A stretch of DNA of 64,000 nt, taken from the NCBI GenBank assembly GCA_964610505.1, contig CAZSXU010000013.1, positions 45,765-109,764 of the forward strand. The letters are read 5' to 3'. The notes below the pieces were generated by a model. It did no database searches. It saw only the letters and a program-made list of their open reading frames with translations, and was not told where the DNA came from. The stretch is from CAZSXU01 sp964610505. Its GTDB lineage: Bacteria; Arandabacterota; Arandabacteria; JAGLYR01. The translations under genes were made by a program, and so were the position numbers. Shown piece by piece: positions 52,686-60,611 of this stretch; positions within the stretch are counted from its first letter, which is position 1; each line of letters opens with the position of its first letter.

Positions 52686-53933
52686 ATGGCCGTACAGAAA
52701 GACCTCAGCATAGAGTTCTGTGGGATTCCGTTTCAGAATCCCGTCATGCTCTCCTCCTCGCCCGTCTCCAACACGGCCGAAATGGTGAGTCGGGCATTCG
52801 AGGCGGGGTACGCCGGCGTGGTCTACAAGTCCATGGGTGCGGGCGACGTGAAGATCGCGCATCCTTCTCCCCGAATGGCCCCGTACCGGCACGGGGCGGC
52901 GGGACTCCTGGGCATCCAGAACGTGGAGCAGACCTCCGACCGGCCGCTGGAAGACAACCTCTCGGATCTGAAGTATCTGAAGAAGACCTGGCCGGACAAG
53001 GTCGTGATTTCCAGCATCATGGGGTTTGCCAAAGACCAGTGGAGAGATCTGGCGCGGGTTTCCGAGGATGCGGGTGTCGACGCGCTCGAACTCAACTTCT
53101 CCTGTCCGCACATGGCCGTCGAAGGCACGGGAATGAAAGTCTCCCATGCCCATGCTCTGGTCGGGGAATTCACGCACATCGTGCGGGAAGCGGTTCGCAT
53201 TCCACTCATCGCCAAGCTGACCCCCAACATCACCGATATCAACGAACCCGCCATGTTTGCCAAGCAGGGCGGGGCCGACGCCATCTGCGCCATCAACTCG
53301 GTCAGCAGTCTCGTGGGTATCGGACTCGAGGACTATACGCCTCGGCCGAACGTTTTCGGCAAAGGAGCCATGAGCGGTTACACCGGACCGGCCGTGAAAC
53401 CCATTGGTCTCCGGTGCATCGCCGAACTGGGCAAGAACGACGACCTGGGACTGCCGCTCTCGGGCGTCGGCGGCATCGAAACCTGGGTGGACGTCGTCGA
53501 ATACATGCTCTGCGGCGCGACTACGGTGCAGATCACGACCGGTGTGATCCGCTACGGGTACCGGATCATCGAAGATATCCTGGAGGGAATGGCCTACTAT
53601 CTGGAGGAGCGGAACTTCGCTTCCGCCGCCGAGGTGGTCGGCCGGGCCCTCCCGAACATCGTGCCGACCGACGAATTCGACGTGTCCCGCCAGGGCGTGG
53701 CCGCGTACGATCTGGACCGGTGCGTCGGTTGTGGACAGTGCCACATCGTGTGCCAAGATGCGGGAGGTCAGTGCCTGTCGTGGGATGGGGATAAGCGGCG
53801 CCCGGTTATGGATGAGAAGAAATGCCTGGGTTGCATGATCTGTTCTTTCGTATGCCCCGTGAGTGATCCACCGCTCATTACCTATAGGGAAGTGAAAAAC
53901 AAACCCGAGATCCGCCCGCCGGTTTCGACATAG
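52686..53933 (+). CDS. preA: Dihydropyrimidine dehydrogenase subunit PreA
   Basis: This 415-residue catalytic subunit reduces uracil or thymine to the 5,6-dihydro form. An FMN TIM barrel like dihydroorotate dehydrogenase occupies residues 1-330 (NPVMLSSSPVSNTAEM, ELNFSCPHM, IAKLTPNITDI, SGVGGIETW). It ends with two 4Fe-4S motifs, CVGCGQCHIVC and CLGCMICSFVCP. The loop after SCPH carries GTGMKVSH. Animal DPD has its catalytic Cys there (ACGQ, as I recall), and no Cys is present here. It is coupled to preT. A repeat-containing spacer of 421 bp separates it from the next gene. Confidence 0.94.
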   Translation: MAVQKDLSIEFCGIPFQNPVMLSSSPVSNTAEMVSRAFEAGYAGVVYKSMGAGDVKIAHPSPRMAPYRHGAAGLLGIQNVEQTSDRPLEDNLSDLKYLKKTWPDKVVISSIMGFAKDQWRDLARVSEDAGVDALELNFSCPHMAVEGTGMKVSHAHALVGEFTHIVREAVRIPLIAKLTPNITDINEPAMFAKQGGADAICAINSVSSLVGIGLEDYTPRPNVFGKGAMSGYTGPAVKPIGLRCIAELGKNDDLGLPLSGVGGIETWVDVVEYMLCGATTVQITTGVIRYGYRIIEDILEGMAYYLEERNFASAAEVVGRALPNIVPTDEFDVSRQGVAAYDLDRCVGCGQCHIVCQDAGGQCLSWDGDKRRPVMDEKKCLGCMICSFVCPVSDPPLITYREVKNKPEIRPPVST

Positions 53934-53956
53934 TCGACATGCCAGATCAAGAGCCC

Positions 53957-54267
53957 GCCACAGATTTCACAGATTGCACGGATCCGAAAAATGCTGCGGC
54001 AAGTTCTTGCCTCAACGGGGACGATCAAGGTCAAATGCCGTCGGCAGATTCCGCAGATTCCGCGGATGGGCATTGTGGTAAGGCAACTGCCTGCCTCACC
54101 GGGAGAAGAGCCTTCGTGAGTCGGCTAATGGCCGGAGTCTCGGGTGCGGTGCCCGTGTTGTGTGGATTTAAATTGCAGATCCGAATCCACAGCAGCGTTG
54201 CCGCCTCTGAATCTGTAAAATCTGCGGATGAAGCCCTTTGATTCTCTGCATCCGAGCAATCTGTGGC
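53957..54267. repeat. Dispersed intergenic repeat within the pyrimidine cluster
   Basis: It starts GCCACAGATTTCACAGATTG and ends GAGCAATCTGTGGC. It contains GGCAAGTTCTTGCCTCAACG (half of the family hairpin), a second GGTAAGGCAACTGCCTGCCTC version, and GTGTGGATTTAAATTGC...CCGAATCCACA. It takes up most of the preA-ureidopropionase gap; nothing else is recognised there apart from the ribosome site AAGGAG before the next gene. Confidence 0.75.
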
Positions 54268-54354
54268 CGGGGCTTCGGGTCTCCGCCGTTATTGACCCGC
54301 CGTCAAGGAGCTGCTATACATAGGTATCTTAGGCCGCGTATCCAAGGAGCTCCT

Positions 54355-55227
54355 ATGTCCAGAATTGTAAAGGGTGGGCTGATCCAGTGTGCCAATGCCG
54401 TTGATACGAGCGAGCCGGTCGAGAAGATTCGGGACGCCATGATCGAGAAACACGTACCGCTCATCGAAAAGGCGGCAGGCGAGGGCGTGAACGTTCTGTG
54501 TTTTCAGGAGCTTTTTCACGCTCCCTATTTCTGTCCAAGCCAGGATCCCAAGTGGTACGCGCTGGCCGAGCCCATTCCCGACGGCCCGACCGTGAGATTG
54601 ATGCAGGAATACGCGGCCCGGCACTCTATGGTTCTCATCGTGCCGATCTATGAAGAGGCGATGACGGGCGTCTTCTACAACACGGCCGCCGTGATCGATG
54701 CAAGCGGCGCGTATCTGGGCCGCTACCGGAAGAAGCATATTCCCCAGGTGGCCGGTTTCTGGGAGAAGTTCTTCTTCAAGCCGGGCAATGAGGGCTACCC
54801 GGTGTTCGATTCAGCGTACGGCAGGGTCGGGGTCTATATCTGTTACGACCGCCACTTTCCGGAGGGCGCCCGTCTGCTCGGGCTCGCTGGGGCGGAAATC
54901 GTCTTTAATCCATCGGCCACCGTGGCCGGCGTTTCCAAATATCTCTGGAAGCTGGAACAACCGGCGCACGCGGTGGCCAACGGATATTTCATGGGCAACA
55001 TCAACCGCGTCGGCACCGAGGCGCCGTGGAACATCGGCACCTTCTACGGGACCAGCTACTTCTGTGATCCGCGAGGGCAAATCCTGGCCGAGGCGAGCGA
55101 GGACAAGGATGAGCTGGTGACGGCCGATCTGGACCTGGACCTGATTCAGGAAGTGCGTAACGCCTGGCAGTTTTATCGGGACCGGCGGCCGGAGACCTAC
55201 GGAGATATTGCCAAACTCCTACCCTGA
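54355..55227 (+). CDS. Beta-ureidopropionase (nitrilase superfamily)
   Basis: This 290-residue C-N hydrolase has an intact catalytic triad: Glu52 (CFQELF), Lys127 (YRKKHIP) and Cys163 (YICYDRHFPE). The closest families are beta-ureidopropionase and N-carbamoylputrescine amidase. The neighbours (dihydropyrimidinase, PreTA) favour hydrolysis of N-carbamoyl-beta-alanine to beta-alanine, CO2 and ammonia. AAGGAG precedes the ATG at 54355; the longer open frame upstream is repeat sequence. The dihydropyrimidinase gene follows after 100 bp. Confidence 0.9.
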   Translation: MSRIVKGGLIQCANAVDTSEPVEKIRDAMIEKHVPLIEKAAGEGVNVLCFQELFHAPYFCPSQDPKWYALAEPIPDGPTVRLMQEYAARHSMVLIVPIYEEAMTGVFYNTAAVIDASGAYLGRYRKKHIPQVAGFWEKFFFKPGNEGYPVFDSAYGRVGVYICYDRHFPEGARLLGLAGAEIVFNPSATVAGVSKYLWKLEQPAHAVANGYFMGNINRVGTEAPWNIGTFYGTSYFCDPRGQILAEASEDKDELVTADLDLDLIQEVRNAWQFYRDRRPETYGDIAKLLP

Positions 55228-55327
55228 CGGGAGACCCGAGGACGTCCTGCCGGGCCCGCGCCCTCGCCGGCCGGGGATCCACGCGAATCGGCAGGACATG
55301 CGGGCTGAAGATGGAGGCGAGAGGACG

Positions 55328-56719
55328 ATGAGCTACGACGTCGTAATCAAGGGTGGCCAGGTGGTCTCTTCGAAGGGTGTATCCCGGTCCGATGTGGCGA
55401 TCAAGGGAGAAAAGATCGCCGCCGTCGGGGCGGACCTGGAAGGCCGGGAGGTGATCGATGCCTCGGGGAAGCTGGTCCTGCCCGGCGCCATGGACGTTCA
55501 CACGCATTTTCAATTGCCTTTCTGCGGGACCGTTAGCGCCGATGACTTCGAGAACGGAAGCAAAGCGGCCGCCATGGGCGGGGTGACGACCTTCATCGAT
55601 TTCGCCATTCAGGCCAAGCCGAATTCCGTCATGGACGCGGTGACCGCGCGCCGGGCGGAGGCGGACCCCAAGGTCTGTGTTGACTACGGCCTCCATGCCG
55701 GCATTACGGATTGGAACGACGACAGAGTGCGGGAGATTCCGCAGATCATCGAGGCCGGCCTCCCGACGTTCAAGATGTTCATGGTGTATCGCTCCCAGGG
55801 GTGGCAGTCGACGGACGCGGACCTCTACGCCGCGCTGCGAGAGACGGCCAAGTACGGCGGCATGGTCGGGGTGCACGCGGAGAACGACGACCTCATCACC
55901 CGGTTCCAACAGGAGGCGGAGCGTGACGGACTCAGCGGGTGTTACGCGCACACGCTCACGAGACCGACGGTCACGGAGTCCGAGGCGGTCGAGCGGGCAA
56001 TCCACCTGGCGGAATCCACCGGCGGGCGGCTCTACATCTTTCATATGTCCACCGGGCGAGCGGCCGAGATTGTCTGGGAGAACAGAGAGCGGGGGGTGGA
56101 CGTACACGCCGAGACCGGGCCCCACTACCTTCTGCTCGACGACGAGCTGTTCAAGCGCAAGGACGGCCACCACTTTGCCACCTGCCCTCCGATCCGGAAA
56201 CCCGAGGATCAAGAAGCGCTCTGGCAAGGACTGGCCGACGGTTCCATCGAGGTCCTGGCCACGGACACGTGCACCTTCAACAGCAAGCAGAAGGCGATGT
56301 GGGAGGGAGACTTCCGCAGGATCCCCTTCGGCATGCCGGGAATCGAAACGCTGCTCCCGCTGACGTACACCAAAGGCGTCAGAGACGGCCGTCTCAGTCT
56401 CGAGCGCATGGTGGAGGTCCTTTCCGAGAACCCGGCCAAGCTCTTCGGCATGTGGCCGAGGAAGGGAACGATTCGCGCGGACAGTGACGCGGACGTGGTG
56501 ATCTTCGACCCCGAACTGGCGATTACGATTTCTCATAAAATCCTGGCTACGAACTGCGACTACAGCCCGTTCGAGGGAACCAAGGTCAAGGGCTGGCCGG
56601 TAACGACGCTTGTACGCGGCGCGGTCGTCGTCCGTGATCGCACGTTCTGTGGCAAGCCGGGTACCGGGAAGTTTATCGAGCGAGAACCTGTGGGACCGCG
56701 CAAGCCTGCGGGCAACTGA
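55328..56719 (+). CDS. Dihydropyrimidinase (D-hydantoinase family)
   Basis: This 463-residue amidohydrolase opens the dihydrouracil ring to N-carbamoyl-beta-alanine. The binuclear metal site is complete: His58/His60 (DVHTHF), carboxylated Lys149 (TFKMFMVY), His183 (GVHAEN), a His in FHMSTGRA and the Asp in ATDTCTF. The length is that of family members. The ATG at 55328, behind GGAGGCGAGAGG, is the natural start. Allantoinase and D-hydantoinase look similar, but the cluster sets the likely substrate. It lies 11 bp from the aminotransferase gene. Confidence 0.93.
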   Translation: MSYDVVIKGGQVVSSKGVSRSDVAIKGEKIAAVGADLEGREVIDASGKLVLPGAMDVHTHFQLPFCGTVSADDFENGSKAAAMGGVTTFIDFAIQAKPNSVMDAVTARRAEADPKVCVDYGLHAGITDWNDDRVREIPQIIEAGLPTFKMFMVYRSQGWQSTDADLYAALRETAKYGGMVGVHAENDDLITRFQQEAERDGLSGCYAHTLTRPTVTESEAVERAIHLAESTGGRLYIFHMSTGRAAEIVWENRERGVDVHAETGPHYLLLDDELFKRKDGHHFATCPPIRKPEDQEALWQGLADGSIEVLATDTCTFNSKQKAMWEGDFRRIPFGMPGIETLLPLTYTKGVRDGRLSLERMVEVLSENPAKLFGMWPRKGTIRADSDADVVIFDPELAITISHKILATNCDYSPFEGTKVKGWPVTTLVRGAVVVRDRTFCGKPGTGKFIEREPVGPRKPAGN

Positions 56720-56730
56720 AAGGGAAAGCC

Positions 56731-58020
56731 ATGGACAGGGCCACGATCAACGAGAAGCATCAGAAATATCTCTTCCCCTGCGTCTTCAATTACTACTCCG
56801 AGCCGCTGGCCTTTGTTCGTGGGGAGGGTCTGCGCCTCAGCGGGGTGGACGGGAGGGACTATCTAGACTTCTTCGGCGGCATTCTGACCGTAAGCCTCGG
56901 CCACTGCCACGCTCCCATCGCCGACCGCATCGTCGAGCAGGTGCGTACACTCCAGCACACGTCGACGCTCTATCCGAATGAATGGATCGTCGCGTTGGCC
57001 GAGAAGCTGGCGCGGATCACCCCCGGCGGTCTGTGCAAGACGTTTCTGACCAACAGCGGTACGGAGGCCGATGAGACGGCCTTCCTGCTGGCACGAATGC
57101 ACGCGGGCGGTTCGGGTGACATCGTGGCGTTGCGTCACTGCTACTCGGGTCGCTCGCTGTGGGCGACCAGCGTGTCGGGGCACTCGAGCTGGCGGCTTCT
57201 CTCCACGCAGATACCGGGGATCAAACATGCCCACGCTCCGTATTGCTACCGCTGCGGACTGGGGCTGACCTATCCCTCGTGCGACGTCAAATGTGCGCTG
57301 GACCTTCAGGAACTCATCGCCACGGAGACCTGCGGCCGGGTCGCGGCCTTCATTGCCGAGCCGATCCTCGGCGTGGGCGGGTTCATCGTCCCGCCCAAGG
57401 AGTACTTCCGCGTGGCCGTCGACATCATCCGCAGGCACGGGGGGATTTTTATCTGCGATGAAGTGCAAACGGGGTTCGGCAGGACGGGCGGGAAGATGAA
57501 CGGCATCGAACACTGGGGTGTGGAGCCCGAGGTGATGACGTACGCCAAGGGCATGGCCAACGGGCTTCCCATCGGGGCCACGGTGGCCACGGAGGAGGTG
57601 GCCGGGTCTTGGGAGGGGCTGTCCATTTCCACTTTCGGAGGCAATCCGGTGTGCGCCGTGGCGGCGCTGGCCACCATCGAGACGATCGAGTCCGAGGGGG
57701 TGGTCGAGCGCAGCGCGGTCCTGGGCGAACGTCTCCGGCGCGGATTGGACGAACTGGCCGAGCGTCACTCGTACGTCGGCGAGGTCCGCGGCATGGGGTT
57801 GATGCAGGCCATCGAGCTCGTCGAAGACCGCGAGACGAAGGAGCCGGCGCCGGCGATGACGGCAGGGCTCCTGGAGGAGACGAAGAAAGAAGGACTCCTC
57901 ATCGGCAAAGGGGGTCTCTACGGTAATGTCGTCCGAATCGCTCCGCCCATGCTGGTTGGCGAGGCGGAGATCGATGAGGCTCTGGACAAGCTCGGCCGCG
58001 CCATGGGCCGTATCGACTGA
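56731..58020 (+). CDS. Class III aminotransferase, likely beta-alanine/beta-aminoisobutyrate
   Basis: This 429-residue PLP enzyme has Lys273 in YAKGMANGLP as the Schiff-base lysine. It also has the cofactor-phosphate loop LTNSGTEADETA and FICDEVQTGFGRTG. It carries the insertion CYRCGLGLTYPSCDVKC seen in AGXT2-like enzymes, which use beta-alanine, beta-aminoisobutyrate or glyoxylate. In this cluster the likely reaction is transamination of beta-alanine to malonate semialdehyde. Start ATG 56731. The next gene is after a 355-bp gap that holds a repeat. Confidence 0.92.
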   Translation: MDRATINEKHQKYLFPCVFNYYSEPLAFVRGEGLRLSGVDGRDYLDFFGGILTVSLGHCHAPIADRIVEQVRTLQHTSTLYPNEWIVALAEKLARITPGGLCKTFLTNSGTEADETAFLLARMHAGGSGDIVALRHCYSGRSLWATSVSGHSSWRLLSTQIPGIKHAHAPYCYRCGLGLTYPSCDVKCALDLQELIATETCGRVAAFIAEPILGVGGFIVPPKEYFRVAVDIIRRHGGIFICDEVQTGFGRTGGKMNGIEHWGVEPEVMTYAKGMANGLPIGATVATEEVAGSWEGLSISTFGGNPVCAVAALATIETIESEGVVERSAVLGERLRRGLDELAERHSYVGEVRGMGLMQAIELVEDRETKEPAPAMTAGLLEETKKEGLLIGKGGLYGNVVRIAPPMLVGEAEIDEALDKLGRAMGRID

Positions 58021-58037
58021 GCGAAGGGCGAGTGCAC

Positions 58038-58330
58038 GCCACAGATCACACAGATGGATCCGGTGTTGAGGCAAATCCTTGCCTCAACGGGGAAGGGTCA
58101 AGATCAGAAGCGAGCCACAGATTACGCAGATTGCACAGATCCGAACATCGGTGATGGAGCTTTCTCCGAGCCATTCACCATGGGGATCCCCTGACTTCCG
58201 TGTTTGAGGATATCCTCCCAGGCGACAGTGGGGTGTAGAGAGACGCATCGCCTGGCGTGGATTCGGATCGTAGATTCGAATCGACGGAGTTGTTCCGCTT
58301 TGAATCCGTGTAGTCTGTGAAATCTGTGGC
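58038..58330. repeat. Dispersed intergenic repeat, type I copy (aminotransferase/dehydrogenase gap)
   Basis: It is bounded by GCCACAGATCACACAG and GAAATCTGTGGC. It carries GTTGAGGCAAATCCTTGCCTC (hairpin), the type I core GGTGATGGAGCTTTCTCCG and TTGAGGATATCCTCCCAGG. It has a GTGGATTCGGATCGTAGATTC-type central hairpin and TTGTTCCGCTTTGAATCCGTG near the right end. It is the closest match to 44128-44407. Confidence 0.85.
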
Positions 58331-58375
58331 TGGGGCTTTTGACTTTCCGAATCTGAGGACAAAGGAGATGCGACC

Positions 58376-59869
58376 GTGAGCGATAACCCGAATCTGCTGC
58401 CCGAGGTGCGGAAGCACTACGGACGCGTACGAAACTACATCGACGGTGAATGGGTTGAATCCGGTTCCACGCGTGTACTGGACGTGGTGAACCCGGCGAC
58501 AACGGAGGGGATCGCGGAAGTGCCGATGGCCACGGCGGCCGAGGCGGAACAGGCGGTGACTGCGGCGGCAGAGGCCTACGAAGAGTGGCGCGAAACTCCG
58601 CCGGCGATACGGGTGCAACCGCTCTTCCGGCTCAAGAGATTGTTCGAAGAGAACTATGAGGAGATCGCCAGAGTCATCGTTCAGGAGCACGGCAAGGTGA
58701 TCGACGAGGCTCGCGGCTCGGTGCGCCGCTCCATCGACAATCTCGAGTTCGCATGCGGTATCCCGTCCCTCATGATGGGTGAAACGCTGGAAGACGGCGC
58801 AGCCACGGGAATCGACGAGGAAATGATCCGCCAACCTCTGGGCGTATTCGCTGCGGTGGCGCCCTTCAATTTTCCGGCCATGGTTCCCCTCTGGTTCTGG
58901 CCGGTCGCCGTCGCCTGCGGCAACACCTTCGTGGTCAAACCCTCGGAGGAGATGCCTCTGACGCAGAGCCGAATTTTCGAGCTCATCGATGAGGCGGACC
59001 TGCCGCCCGGCGTCGTCAACATGATCAATGGAGACAAGGAGGCGGTCGACGCGCTGATCGACGATCCCCGGGTTCAGGGCATTTCCTTTGTGGGCTCAAC
59101 CCGCGTGGCGCGAATCATCTATGAAAGGGCGGCCGTCCAGGGCAAGCGAGTTCAATGCCAGGGCGGCGCGAAGAACTTTCTGACGGTGATGCCGGACGTC
59201 AATCTCGACGCCTGTCTCCCCAACATGATCAGCTCCTTCTTCGGAAACACCGGGCAACGCTGCCTGGCGGGCGCCGTGCTGGTTCTGGTCGGGGACCGGG
59301 CGGACGAAGTGGCGAAGGCCTTCGTCGACGCCGCGTCCGGAATTCGCCTGGGCTACGGCCTGGATGAGGGGGCCGAGATGGGACCCCTGGCGGCCAAGCG
59401 TCATATGGAGCGCGTGGTGGGATTCATTGAGGCGGGAGTTTCCGAAGGAGCCGAGCTGATTCTCGACGGCCGGAATCCCGGGGTCGAAGGATACCCCGAC
59501 GGTTTCTTCGTGGGGCCGACGGTGTTCGACAACGTCGCCCCCGAAGCGACCATCGTTCGAGAGGAGATCTTCGGGCCTGTCGTCTCGATCGTCCGCGTAT
59601 CCGACCTGGAGGAGGCCATCGAGCTGGCCAATTCGAGCCGTTACGGAAACGCATCGTCCATCTACACCGGGAGCGGTCGCTCGGCGCGCGAGTACAAGTA
59701 CCGCGTTCGGGGCGGGAACATCGGCATCAATCTCGGCGTCGCGGCGCCGATGGCTTTCTTCCCGTTCGGCGGCTACAAGGATTCGTTTTTCGGTGATCTC
59801 CACGGCCAGGGCAAGGACGGAGTCAACTTCTTTACCGAGCGCAAGGTGGTGATTTCCCGATGGGTCTAG
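58376..59869 (+). CDS. CoA-acylating methylmalonate/malonate-semialdehyde dehydrogenase
   Basis: This 497-residue aldehyde dehydrogenase has catalytic Cys296 in GNTGQRCLAGA. APFNFPAMVPLWFWPVA and VVKPSEEMPLTQ match methylmalonate-semialdehyde dehydrogenase (MmsA). CQGGAKN stands where many ALDHs have the general-base Glu, also an MMSDH trait. In the cluster it would convert malonate semialdehyde (from beta-alanine) to acetyl-CoA, or methylmalonate semialdehyde (from thymine) to propionyl-CoA. The GTG start has GGAG upstream. It overlaps the next gene by 10 bases. Confidence 0.92.
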   Translation: MSDNPNLLPEVRKHYGRVRNYIDGEWVESGSTRVLDVVNPATTEGIAEVPMATAAEAEQAVTAAAEAYEEWRETPPAIRVQPLFRLKRLFEENYEEIARVIVQEHGKVIDEARGSVRRSIDNLEFACGIPSLMMGETLEDGAATGIDEEMIRQPLGVFAAVAPFNFPAMVPLWFWPVAVACGNTFVVKPSEEMPLTQSRIFELIDEADLPPGVVNMINGDKEAVDALIDDPRVQGISFVGSTRVARIIYERAAVQGKRVQCQGGAKNFLTVMPDVNLDACLPNMISSFFGNTGQRCLAGAVLVLVGDRADEVAKAFVDAASGIRLGYGLDEGAEMGPLAAKRHMERVVGFIEAGVSEGAELILDGRNPGVEGYPDGFFVGPTVFDNVAPEATIVREEIFGPVVSIVRVSDLEEAIELANSSRYGNASSIYTGSGRSAREYKYRVRGGNIGINLGVAAPMAFFPFGGYKDSFFGDLHGQGKDGVNFFTERKVVISRWV

Positions 59870-60321
59870 TCACGGCGGCCGATTTTCCGGAGCTCACGTC
59901 CTTTGGTACGCTTCTCAAATTCGCCCTTGCGATGGAGAGGGCGGCCGCGGAGATTGCGAAGCTCGCCGCAGAGAGAGAGGAATGCGAGACCCGGCGGGAC
60001 GAGCTGATCCACTGCGCGCGCCGGCACACGAAGCGCGGGGGACAGCTGGAACGAGTGCGCCGGGAGCGCCTTAACGAGGTGGTGCTCCAGCGCATTGACG
60101 GAATGGAGGCCCGGGAATACATCCCCGCGCTGGATCTTCCTGCGGACGCGACCGGCCCGGAGACGATGGAGAGAATGATTTCGGTGGAGGAATCCGCGGC
60201 TTGCTTCTACGACGATGCGGCGAAGATCGCCGCCAACGTACTGGCGGGCGTGGATCGGACGTTGAGAAAGCTGGCCAAAGAGAACCACTCCCTCGCCGCG
60301 TCACTGAAGATGGAAAAGTAA
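59860..60321 (+). CDS. Hypothetical helical protein in the pyrimidine cluster
   Basis: This 153-residue protein is not recognised. It is mostly helical, with charged heptad-like stretches. Two segments resemble ferritin-like/rubrerythrin helices: FGTLLKFALAMERAAAEIAKL near the N-terminus and SVEESAACFYDDAAKIAANVL near residue 105. The metal-ligand Glu/His pattern is incomplete. No signal peptide or membrane span is seen. The ATG overlaps the dehydrogenase gene, so it is translated with it. A cytosolic accessory role in pyrimidine catabolism is only suggested by position. Confidence 0.7.
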   Translation: MGLVTAADFPELTSFGTLLKFALAMERAAAEIAKLAAEREECETRRDELIHCARRHTKRGGQLERVRRERLNEVVLQRIDGMEAREYIPALDLPADATGPETMERMISVEESAACFYDDAAKIAANVLAGVDRTLRKLAKENHSLAASLKMEK

Positions 60322-60335
60322 GAGACTAGAAGCCG

Positions 60336-60577
60336 GCCACAGATTGCACGGATTACATGGATGGACATTCTGTTGAGGCAACTCCTTGCCTCAACGGAAG
60401 AAATCTGCATTCGGGCACTATGTTGAGAGTACTCCGGGCTGTAGTGTGCAGCCGCCATTTCCAGGCGGGTTCGGTGTCTGACAAACCACTTCGCCTGGGT
60501 TGGTGATTCGGATTACCGATCCGGACCGCCAGGGACCTTTCCCGCCTCTAATCCGTGTAATCTGTGAAATCTGTGGC
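60336..60577. repeat. Dispersed intergenic repeat, type II copy (before the permease)
   Basis: It starts GCCACAGATTGCACGGATTA and ends GAAATCTGTGGC. It contains GTTGAGGCAACTCCTTGCC (hairpin), CGCCTGGGTTGGTGATTCGG...CCGCCAGGG and CCCGCCTCTAATCCGTG. It fills most of the 290-bp space before the permease gene. Confidence 0.8.
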
Positions 60578-60611
60578 TGAATGCTTCTGACTTTCAACCA
60601 AGGAGATCCTC

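Noticed and set aside
28396..60577. The CACAGATT repeats considered as insertion sequences
   Set aside because: Copies are under 320 bp, carry no transposase frame and show no clear target duplications; at most non-autonomous elements.
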